Source: Rhodanobacteraceae bacterium UBA703 (lineage in GTDB: Bacteria; Pseudomonadota; Gammaproteobacteria; Xanthomonadales; Rhodanobacteraceae). Taken from it: 9,621 bases of DNA. A program made the position numbers and the translations under genes. The stretch covers positions 1-9,621 of the forward strand of contig DBMH01000238.1 in assembly GCA_002297645.1 (NCBI GenBank), in the 5' to 3' direction. The notes under the pieces are model-generated. The model did no database searches. It worked only from the letters and a program-made list of their open reading frames with translations, and was not told where the DNA came from. Below are positions 1-5,552 of the stretch, one piece after another. The first letter of the stretch is position 1; each line of letters begins with the position of its first letter.

Positions 1-1251
1 CTGCAGCGCGGCCAGGCTGCGGATCGCGCGCAGCACGCCGCCACCGGTGCCCGTGCGCACGCTGCCGTGCAGCGCGAGCTGCGCGTCGAGTCGGCGCAGC
101 CGCGGCCATTGCGACAGCGTCATCAGCGCCGCGCAGCCGAGCGCGATCAACGGCATCCAGCGCAGCGAGGCGCCGGCGTAGACGAAGCGCCCCTCCAGCT
201 CGCGCGGGATCCAGTCGGCCGAGATCATGCCGACGACGCGATCGAACACGCTGCTGCCGAGCGCCCAGCCGAGCCCGACGCCGACGGCGGCGAGCAGCAG
301 GTTGGTCGCGAACGTCTCCGCGCAGAGCCGGCGCGAGGTCGCGCCGAGCGCGAGACGCACCGCCAGCTGCGGCTCGGCCGCGACCTGGCGGATGTTGATC
401 AGCGTCGCCACGTTGGCGAGCGCCACCAGCAGCATCAGCAGCGAGGCGGCCAACAGCAGCCCGACCGCCGGACGCATCGGTCCCATCACCGCGTCGATCA
501 CGCGTTCGCCGCTGATCGACCAGCCCGGCAGGTAGCGTGACGCCGGCGCCGCGGCGACCAGTCGCTGGCTCAGCGTTGCCAGTGCGCCGCGTAGCTGCGG
601 CAGGTCCGCGTCCGGCTTGAAGCGCACGTTGAGCACGTAGGGCCGTGCCGCGTCGGTGTCGGTGTCGAGGTCGCTCGCGTGGGCGACCCAGAAGTCGCCG
701 CCCATGAAATGGAAGCGGTCGGGCATCACGCCGACCACGCTGTAGATGGCATCCTCGACGCGCAGCGCGCGCCCGAGCACGTCGGGGGCGCCGCCGAAGT
801 GCGACTGCCACAACGCGTAGGAGATCACCGCGGAGGGCGAGCCGGGGCGATCCTCCTCCTCGAGGAAACGGCCGAGCGCCGGTGCGACGCCGCTCACCGC
901 GCGCGCGGACGCCTGCGTCTGCACCATCAGCAGGCGCGTCGGATAGCCGTCCGACCCTTCGAACGCGACCTGCCGGCTGCGGCTGGCGGCCACCTGCTCG
1001 AACAGACCGCTGTCGCGCAGCATGCGGAACTCCTCGGCGCTGAAGCCGTACAGGCTGCGCGTATCGGCGGCGGCGCGATGCGTGAGCACGCCGAGCCGCG
1101 CCGTGTCGTAGCTCCACGGCGAGACGAAGAAATTGTGCGCGACGGCGATCGCCGCCAGCAGCACGGCGACCGTGGCGGCGAGCGTCGCCACCGTGACCGC
1201 GTTGGCCGCGCGGTGCTTCCAGGCTGCGCGCAGCACGTGTGCCGGATTCAC
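1..1251 (-). CDS. ADOP/MacB-like ABC transporter permease, N-terminal half (cut by window edge)
   Basis: This is the membrane subunit of a MacB/FtsX-type ABC exporter, probably of the duplicated-permease (ADOP) kind. 417 codons are visible and the frame is still open at position 1. One helix lies near residues 19-38 and is followed by a ~220-residue extracytoplasmic MacB_PCD-like domain; motifs there include VISYALWQSHFGG and VVGVMPDRFHF. Three further helices lie near 261-283, 313-337 and 365-380. The motif ANVATLINIRQVAAEPQLAVRLALGATSRR, here split in reading as ANVATL and AVRLALGATSRR, is typical of FtsX cores. The last visible residues, RAIRSLAALQ, resemble the start of the second half in ~800-residue ADOP proteins, so roughly half the gene is probably missing. 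The GTG start overlaps the upstream ATPase stop by 4 bp (GTGA), which points to translational coupling. The substrate is unknown; family members export lipids, peptides or drugs or act mechanically. Confidence 0.88.
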   Translation of the reverse strand, partial: MNPAHVLRAAWKHRAANAVTVATLAATVAVLLAAIAVAHNFFVSPWSYDTARLGVLTHRAAADTRSLYGFSAEEFRMLRDSGLFEQVAASRSRQVAFEGSDGYPTRLLMVQTQASARAVSGVAPALGRFLEEEDRPGSPSAVISYALWQSHFGGAPDVLGRALRVEDAIYSVVGVMPDRFHFMGGDFWVAHASDLDTDTDAARPYVLNVRFKPDADLPQLRGALATLSQRLVAAAPASRYLPGWSISGERVIDAVMGPMRPAVGLLLAASLLMLLVALANVATLINIRQVAAEPQLAVRLALGATSRRLCAETFATNLLLAAVGVGLGWALGSSVFDRVVGMISADWIPRELEGRFVYAGASLRWMPLIALGCAALMTLSQWPRLRRLDAQLALHGSVRTGTGGGVLRAIRSLAALQ

Positions 1252-1934
1252 GGCACGCTCCTGCCGCCGCCGTCGATCCAGCCATCGCTGAGCCGCACCA
1301 CGCGTTGCGCCTCGCTGCCGAACGCCTCGTTGTGCGTGACCTGCACGATCGTCGCGCCGCCGCGGTGCAGCTCGTGCAGCAGGTCCATGATCGTGCGCGC
1401 CTGGCTCGAGTGGAGCGCGCCGGTCGGTTCGTCGGCGAGCAGCAGGCGCGGCTTCGTGATGACCGCGCGTGCGACCGCGACGAGCTGCTGCTGGCCGCCG
1501 GAGAGCTGGCTCGGGAACAGGTCCTTCTTGCCGACGATCTGGAAGCGGTCGAGCAGGTCGGCGACCTGCGCCGAGCGCTCCTTGGCCGGCACGTCGCGGT
1601 ACTGCAGGGGCAGGTCGAGGTTCTCCCACACCTTCAGGTCGTCGATCAGGTGGTAGTGCTGGAAGATGAAGCCGACCTTCTCGCGTTGCAGCGCCTGGCG
1701 CTGCTTGGGATTGAGCTTCTCGACGGCGGTGCCGTCGAACGAGAAGCTGCCCTGCCAGTCGTGGTCCATCAGGCCGAGCACGTTCAGCAGCGAGCTCTTG
1801 CCCGCGCCCGACGGTCCCATGACGCTGACGAATTCGCCTTCGGCGATGTCGAGGTCGACATTGCGCAGGATCCAGTGGCGGCCGCCGGCGAGCGGAACGG
1901 ATTTCTCGAGGTGACGCAGTTCGATCATGGGCAT
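1248..1934 (-). CDS. MacB/LolD-type ABC transporter ATP-binding protein
   Basis: This cytoplasmic ATPase should power the ADOP-like permease encoded immediately downstream. It has 228 residues, the usual length for LolD/MacB-type subunits. Walker A is GPSGAGKS (residues 40-47), the Q-loop glutamine is Q92 in FIFQHYHL, the signature is LSGGQQQLVAVARA (144-157), Walker B is LLLADEPTG (164-172), and the H-loop is H201 in VTHN. Two deviations are visible. The arginine usual after LSGGQQQ is leucine (L151), and the D-loop aspartate (usually GNLDS) is histidine in GALHSSQ (H175). I recall LHS-type D-loops in ATPases paired with ADOP permeases, so this may be normal for the subfamily. The ATG at 1934 is chosen because AGGA lies about 9 nt upstream; an in-frame ATG at 1928 is the alternative. 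The frame is open further upstream to 2057, but that stretch overlaps the preceding permease. The gap to that permease is 25 bp. Confidence 0.92.
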   Translation of the reverse strand: MPMIELRHLEKSVPLAGGRHWILRNVDLDIAEGEFVSVMGPSGAGKSSLLNVLGLMDHDWQGSFSFDGTAVEKLNPKQRQALQREKVGFIFQHYHLIDDLKVWENLDLPLQYRDVPAKERSAQVADLLDRFQIVGKKDLFPSQLSGGQQQLVAVARAVITKPRLLLADEPTGALHSSQARTIMDLLHELHRGGATIVQVTHNEAFGSEAQRVVRLSDGWIDGGGRSVP

Positions 1935-1959
1935 GGGAGGGATTCCTGGTGAAAGGGAG

Positions 1960-2523
1960 TCATTCGTCGCGCAGGGCCAGGACGGGATCGACGCGCGCCG
2001 CGCGCCGCGCCGGCAGCCAGCACGCGGCGACGCCGATCGCGACCAGCGCGGCCGCATACAGCCCCAGTCCGAGCAGGGCGGCGGCGACCTTGCCGGCGTC
2101 GAGCGCCGCGCCGAAGCCGAGCGCGAGCGGCATCGACGCGACCAGCACGGTCAGCCCGATCACGTAGCCGAGCGCACCGAGATACTTGCCGACCACGATG
2201 CGCGCATTGCCGACGCCGCTGGCGAGCAGCAGGGGTAGCGTCTGCGCGCGGCGCTCGCCGGCGAACGAGCGCATCGTCACCAGCGGCACCAGCAGCACCA
2301 GCAGGCTCGACCAGCTGCGCAGCAGCGCGATCGCGACGAGGTCGGTCGCGCCGGGGGCGTGCTGGAGTCCGCCGAGCTTCGGCGCGAGTTCGACGAAGCC
2401 GTCGAGCGACAGCAGGAACTGCCACGCCATCAGCGCGACGGCGACGGCGGCGAGCGCCCAGGCGAACGGCTGCACGGCGAGGCGGCGCCATTCGTGACGC
2501 GCGATCAGCAGGGCGACGCTCAT
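1960..2523 (-). CDS. Chimeric ABC-2 (GldF-like) permease with a MacB/FtsX-type C-terminal tail
   Basis: This is a short membrane protein of 187 residues. The first ~165 residues read as a GldF-type ABC-2 permease. The N-terminus is LLIARHEWRRL, helix 1 lies near 20-39, then a soluble stretch with ELAPKLGGL, and helices follow near 67-83, 119-140 and 150-167. The motif RRAQTLPLLLASGV resembles the RRxGTLPLLLSAPV coupling segment of the family. GldF proteins are normally about 240 residues with six helices. Here the last two are missing and the protein ends in CWLPARRAARVDPVLALRDE (168-187), the hallmark C-terminus of MacB/FtsX/ADOP permeases. The start ATG overlaps the upstream ATPase stop by 4 bp (ATGA) and lacks a good Shine-Dalgarno, so translation is probably coupled. 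No gldG follows. The protein may be a non-functional deletion product or a working minimal permease; the sequence cannot decide. Confidence 0.85.
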   Translation of the reverse strand: MSVALLIARHEWRRLAVQPFAWALAAVAVALMAWQFLLSLDGFVELAPKLGGLQHAPGATDLVAIALLRSWSSLLVLLVPLVTMRSFAGERRAQTLPLLLASGVGNARIVVGKYLGALGYVIGLTVLVASMPLALGFGAALDAGKVAAALLGLGLYAAALVAIGVAACWLPARRAARVDPVLALRDE

Positions 2524-3359
2524 GCGCGAGGCCCCGTCCGGCGGTCGCCGCTCGTGCCGTGGCCTTTGCTCGCCTCGCCGATGCGCTCCTCTCCGCCTGT
2601 CGCGCGGGCGAGAGGGGCGGGCGGACCATCGGCCGAGGCCGATTCGTGCATGGCGATCGACAGGAACAGGCGGTCGAGCGAGCCGTCGTCCCCATCGGTC
2701 GGACCCACGTGGCGCAGCTCGCCGCGATGCAGGATCGCGACGCGGTCGCAACAGGCGGCGACGTCCGGCAGTACATGGGTGGACAGCACGACCGCGTGTT
2801 CCGTGCCGAGCCCGCGTACCAGCGCACGCAGCTTCAGCGCCTGCACCGGATCGAGCCCCGAAGCCGGTTCGTCGAGCACGACCAGTTCCGGCTCGTGCAG
2901 GATCGCCTGCGCCAGTCCGACGCGCTGGCGGAAACCCTTCGACAGGGCCGCGATCGGCCGCCGGCGCACCTCGCCGAGTTCGCAGCGGTCGATCGCGCGG
3001 TCGACCGCCGCCGCGACGTTCGTGCGCGCCAGCCCGCGCAGGCGCGCGCAGAAGGCTAGGAACTCGACCGGCGTCAGTTCGGCGTGCAGCGGCGGCACTT
3101 CCGGCAGGTAGCCGATGCGCCGGCGCGCCAGTTCCGGGTGCTCGTACAGGTCCTCGCCGCCGAGGCGCACGCTGCCGCGGCTCGGGGCCAGCACGCCGGC
3201 GATCATGCGCAGCGTCGTGCTCTTGCCGGCGCCGTTGACACCGAGCAGGCCGAGCACTTCGCCGCGGCGCAGCTCCAGCGCCAGTCCGCGCACGGCATCG
3301 CGTCCCGCAAGGACGCGGCCGACCTGGTGGAGGGCGAGGGTGGGAGCGGGAGGATTCAC
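2520..3359 (-). CDS. GldA/NatA-type ABC transporter ATP-binding protein
   Basis: This is the ATPase of an ABC-2 type exporter, partner of the GldF-like permease just downstream. Counting from the GTG at 3359 it has 279 residues. Walker A is GVNGAGKST (40-48). The Q-loop position is glutamate in GYLPEVPPL (E87), common in this family. The signature is LSKGFRQRVGLAQA (139-152), Walker B is LVVLDEPASGLDP (159-171), and H195 in STHV is the H-loop. The ATPase fold ends near residue 237. The remaining ~42 residues (HESASADGPP onward) are a low-complexity tail rich in Gly, Ala, Glu and Arg, not normally part of GldA, and its DNA contains a palindrome at 2588-2615. The start is uncertain: GTG at 3359 and an in-frame TTG at 3368 both lack a convincing Shine-Dalgarno, and the message could be nearly leaderless. 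The gene opens the four-gene ABC cluster after a ~209-bp spacer. Confidence 0.92.
   Translation of the reverse strand: MNPPAPTLALHQVGRVLAGRDAVRGLALELRRGEVLGLLGVNGAGKSTTLRMIAGVLAPSRGSVRLGGEDLYEHPELARRRIGYLPEVPPLHAELTPVEFLAFCARLRGLARTNVAAAVDRAIDRCELGEVRRRPIAALSKGFRQRVGLAQAILHEPELVVLDEPASGLDPVQALKLRALVRGLGTEHAVVLSTHVLPDVAACCDRVAILHRGELRHVGPTDGDDGSLDRLFLSIAMHESASADGPPAPLARATGGEERIGEASKGHGTSGDRRTGPRA
2588..2615. repeat. Imperfect palindrome inside the ATPase C-terminal tail
   Basis: CCTCTC (2588-2593) and GAGAGG (2610-2615) form the outer arms, and CGCC and GGGC lie inside as imperfect partners. The pattern resembles the CCTCTCC...GGAGAGG dispersed hairpins common between genes of Xanthomonadales. 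Here it sits within the coding region for the extra low-complexity tail of the GldA-type ATPase. This suggests that read-through into former intergenic or repeat DNA created the tail. The match to a known repeat family is from memory of its general form and is not verified. Confidence 0.4.
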
Positions 3360-3375
3360 GGTGCGCAACGGGGAG

Positions 3376-3393
3376 CGGAACGCGATTGTTCCG
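3376..3393. promoter_or_regulatory. Inverted repeat just upstream of the ABC cluster (possible operator)
   Basis: CGGAAC (3376-3381) and GTTCCG (3388-3393) are perfect 6-bp inverted arms separated by 6 bp. The element ends 8 bp upstream of the possible TTG start (3368) and 17 bp upstream of the GTG start (3359) of the GldA-type ATPase. This position could overlap the promoter. On the minus strand a weak candidate is TTGCCG (from about 3413) followed at long spacing by ACAATC. The repeat could bind a dimeric repressor; GldA/YtrB-type exporters are often controlled by a GntR regulator. It could equally be a small RNA hairpin. No regulator gene is in the window. Confidence 0.35.
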
Positions 3394-3495
3394 TTTCCGG
3401 ACCCGTCGCGGCAAGGTACCGGTCCGCAGCTTCGGACGCGCGCCCTGCGCCACCCGGGTCCGGGCGTGTCAGGAAGCTCCTGCGGGGCGTTCCTG

Positions 3496-3516
3496 CGGGG
3501 GCGCGACGCGCCCCCG
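3496..3516. terminator. Strong GC hairpin in the spacer between the two operons
   Basis: CGGGGGCGC (3496-3504) and GCGCCCCCG (3508-3516) form a perfect 9-bp stem with a 3-nt GAC loop. It lies about 60 bp past the monooxygenase stop codon. No T-tract follows on the minus strand, so it is not a classical intrinsic terminator. It may stabilise the 3' end of the catabolic transcript or act as a weak terminator. Confidence 0.4.
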
Positions 3517-3527
3517 GCCGGACTCCG

Positions 3528-3548
3528 TCGCGGCGGGAAACGCCGCGA
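3528..3548. terminator. Stem-loop 30 bp downstream of the monooxygenase stop
   Basis: TCGCGGCG (3528-3535) and CGCCGCGA (3541-3548) form a perfect 8-bp stem around a 5-nt loop (TTTCC on the transcribed strand). It is the first structure after the end of the catabolic operon, and a second hairpin follows about 12 bp further on. The tandem arrangement fits a transcript end, but neither stem is followed by a run of Ts. Confidence 0.45.
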
Positions 3549-3577
3549 TCATTCGCTCCGATCCGCGGGATGCCGTA

Positions 3578-4825
3578 CTACGCCCCGCCGGAAAGGCGGT
3601 CGAGCGAGTAGCCGGCGACGGCCTTGTAGGCGTCGACGATCGCGGCCAGTTCGCTGGCGCTGACGACGTCCTCGATCCGCGCGAACGGATCGCCGCCGGT
3701 ACGCTCGTGGACGACCTGCAGGATCTTGTCCGGCGGCGCCTTGCGGTTCATCAGCACGACGTCGCCGGTTTCCTTCAGGCGCACCGTTTCGTAGGCCGCG
3801 AGCGCCTGCGGGCCGACACCGTGTTCCTCGAACATCGCGGCAAGGTAGCGCGCGTCGAGGATCGCCTGGCCGGCGCCGTTGGAGCCGCGCGGCACCATCG
3901 GATGCGCGGCGTCGCCGAGCAGGGTCAGGCGGTCGTAGGTCCAGCGTGGCAGCGGGTCCTGGTCGACCATCGGATATTCCATGATGTCGGCGGTCGACTC
4001 GATCAGCCCGGCCACGTCGAGCCAGTCGAAACGCCAGTCCGCGAACGTCGGCAGCACGTCCTCGAGGCGTCCGCGACCGTTCCAGTCGCGCCGCGCCGGC
4101 TGCGGCGCGGCGATCTCGGCGACCCAGTTGACGAGCTGGCGGCCGTCGGCGTCGATCGCGTCGCGGATCGGATAGATCACCATCTTGCCGACCGTGAACC
4201 AGCCCGCGCGCACCATCGACGCGCCGCTGAGGAACGGCGCCCACGGCACCGCGCCGCGCCACATGTTGTTGCCCGAATAGCGCGGCGCGCCTTCGTCCGG
4301 GTGGAACTGCTTGCGCAGCACGGAGTGGATGCCGTCGCAGGCGACGACGACCGACGCCTTCACTTCGTGCGGCGCGCCGCGGCCGTCGACGAAGTGCGCC
4401 TTCGCATGGTCGCCTTCGTTCGTCGCTCCCGTGCAGCGGCGGTCGGTCACGAGGGCGTCGGCGCCCAGGCGCTCGCGCAGCGCGGCGAGCAGCACCGAAT
4501 GCAGGTCGCCGCGATGGATCGAGAACTGCGGCCAGCGATAGCCCGCCGCGACGCCGGCCGGTTCGCAATAGATGAGCTGGCCGTGACGGTTGAAATAGGC
4601 GGATTCCTTCGTCGTGACCGCGACGCTCGCGAGGGCGTCGAGCAGGCCGAGGCGGTCGAGCACGCGCACCGAATGCGGCAGCAGGTTGATGCCGACGCCG
4701 AGCGGCTTGAGATCGGGTGCGGCTTCGTAGACGCGGCAGGAAATGCCGGCGGCGTGCAGTTCCAGGGCCAGCGTCAGGCCGGCGATGCCGGCGCCGACGA
4801 TCAGGACTTCGCAATCTTTACTCAT
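3578..4825 (-). CDS. PhzS-like FAD-dependent aromatic monooxygenase
   Basis: This is a single-component flavoprotein hydroxylase of 415 residues, a usual length for the p-hydroxybenzoate hydroxylase-like class. The FAD-binding GxGxxG is VGAGIAG (10-16), with ribose-binding E34 in VYEA. The DG motif is CDGIHS (163-168) and the GD motif is GDAAHPM (304-310). Segments such as GVGINLLPHSV, QFSIHRGDLH, DWNGRGRLEDVLP and EYPMVDQDPLPRW resemble PhzS, the 5-methylphenazine-1-carboxylate hydroxylase, more than the 3-hydroxybenzoate 6-hydroxylases (NagX/XlnD type) as I remember them. As last gene of a gentisate cluster it is the best candidate to supply gentisate, perhaps from 3-hydroxybenzoate or salicylate, but the substrate cannot be read from sequence. 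The ATG at 4825 places the N-terminus (SKDCEVLIVGAG) correctly; its Shine-Dalgarno is weak. A repeat hairpin separates it from the isomerase gene upstream. Confidence 0.9.
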   Translation of the reverse strand: MSKDCEVLIVGAGIAGLTLALELHAAGISCRVYEAAPDLKPLGVGINLLPHSVRVLDRLGLLDALASVAVTTKESAYFNRHGQLIYCEPAGVAAGYRWPQFSIHRGDLHSVLLAALRERLGADALVTDRRCTGATNEGDHAKAHFVDGRGAPHEVKASVVVACDGIHSVLRKQFHPDEGAPRYSGNNMWRGAVPWAPFLSGASMVRAGWFTVGKMVIYPIRDAIDADGRQLVNWVAEIAAPQPARRDWNGRGRLEDVLPTFADWRFDWLDVAGLIESTADIMEYPMVDQDPLPRWTYDRLTLLGDAAHPMVPRGSNGAGQAILDARYLAAMFEEHGVGPQALAAYETVRLKETGDVVLMNRKAPPDKILQVVHERTGGDPFARIEDVVSASELAAIVDAYKAVAGYSLDRLSGGA

Positions 4826-4851
4826 GGAGATACTCGAAGAGAACTTTCTGG

Positions 4852-4879
4852 CGTCATTCCCGCGAAAGCGGGAATGACG
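4852..4879. repeat. GTCATTCCCGC-type dispersed repeat hairpin
   Basis: CGTCATTCCCGC (4852-4863) and GCGGGAATGACG (4868-4879) make a perfect 12-bp stem with a GAAA loop (TTTC on the transcribed strand). This matches a widespread intergenic repeat found in many proteobacterial genomes. It occupies most of the 68-bp gap between the isomerase stop and the monooxygenase start. Inside a transcript it would form a stable hairpin, able to block 3' exonucleases and to separate expression of the monooxygenase from the genes upstream. Confidence 0.8.
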
Positions 4880-4893
4880 GCCCTTCTTGTGAG

Positions 4894-5538
4894 CTATTCC
4901 GCGTCGGGCTGGTTCGCAGGCGCGGCGGCGGCGAAGGCCGGCAGTTCCGCGCAGCGCGCGGCGATGCCGTCGATCGTCGGATAGCGCGCCATGTCGACGC
5001 CGAAGCGGCGCGCGTTGAACACCTGCGGCACCAGCGCGACGTCGGCCATCGTCGGCGCGTCGCCCCAGCAGAACCGTCCGCGTGTCGCACTCTGCGCCAG
5101 ACGCGTCTCGAGCGCGCCGAAACCGGTGCCGATCCAGTGCTGGACCCAGGCATCGGTGGCTTCCTTCTGCAAGCCGTACGCGGCGGCGAGATGCTTCAGC
5201 ACACGCAGGTTGCCGAGCGGAGCAATGTCGCAGGCAATGTCGAGCGCGAGCGAGCGCACGGCGGCGCGGCCGGCGGCGTCGCGCGGCAACAGCGGCGGAT
5301 TCGGGTGCGTCTCGTCGAGGTACTCGATGATCGCGAGCGACTGATGCAGCGTGGCATCGCCGTCGACGAGCACCGGCACGAGCGATTCGGGCGCGATGCC
5401 GCGGTACTCCGGCGCGAACTGCTGGCCGCCGTCGCGCGTCAGGTGCACCGAAAGATACTCGTACGCCAGCCCCTTCAGGTTCAGCGCGATGCGCACCCGA
5501 TACGAGGCCGAGCTGCGGAAATAGTTGTAGAGCTTCAT
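4894..5538 (-). CDS. Maleylpyruvate isomerase (zeta-class glutathione S-transferase)
   Basis: This cytoplasmic glutathione-dependent cis-trans isomerase converts maleylpyruvate to fumarylpyruvate. It has 214 residues, typical of the family. The N-terminal thioredoxin-like domain begins MKLYNYFRSSASYRVRIALN, with the glutathione-site serines in SSAS (9-12), and continues through the glutathione-contacting HQSLAIIEYLDE segment. A helical C-terminal domain follows, including FCWGDAPTMADVALVPQ, the usual GST structural motif. By sequence alone it could equally be maleylacetoacetate isomerase of tyrosine breakdown. The assignment to maleylpyruvate rests on its place directly after gentisate dioxygenase and fumarylpyruvate hydrolase. 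The ATG at 5538 is preceded by a strong GGGAGG. The gap to the hydrolase upstream is 14 bp. Confidence 0.9.
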   Translation of the reverse strand: MKLYNYFRSSASYRVRIALNLKGLAYEYLSVHLTRDGGQQFAPEYRGIAPESLVPVLVDGDATLHQSLAIIEYLDETHPNPPLLPRDAAGRAAVRSLALDIACDIAPLGNLRVLKHLAAAYGLQKEATDAWVQHWIGTGFGALETRLAQSATRGRFCWGDAPTMADVALVPQVFNARRFGVDMARYPTIDGIAARCAELPAFAAAAPANQPDAE

Positions 5539-5552
5539 GGCGCCTCCCGAAA

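Noticed and set aside
1244..1253. Shared CCGTGAATCC around the starts of the ADOP permease gene and the GldA-type ATPase gene
   Set aside because: The identity (1244-1253 and 3352-3361) is about 10 bp and does not extend to either side, so it is best taken as chance.
1960..3453. A 497-codon open frame that runs through the ATPase gene into the short permease
   Set aside because: The part above 2523 overlaps the well-supported ATPase gene in another frame and is Arg/Pro-rich without domains. Only the part from ATG 2523 is coding.
3386..4984. A 532-codon open frame on the plus strand opposite the monooxygenase
   Set aside because: It is antisense to a gene with clear FAD motifs. Its translation is Arg/Ala/Asp/Val-rich without domains, as expected for the mirror frame of GC-rich coding DNA. 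The same holds for the other long plus-strand frames (for example 679-1656, 6404-7417 and 7456-8433).
4894..5538. Alanine in place of cysteine in the SSCS-type active-site motif of the zeta-class GST
   Set aside because: Many bacterial isomerases of this family have SSAS; the serines are kept. It is not evidence of lost function and does not separate maleylpyruvate from maleylacetoacetate isomerase.
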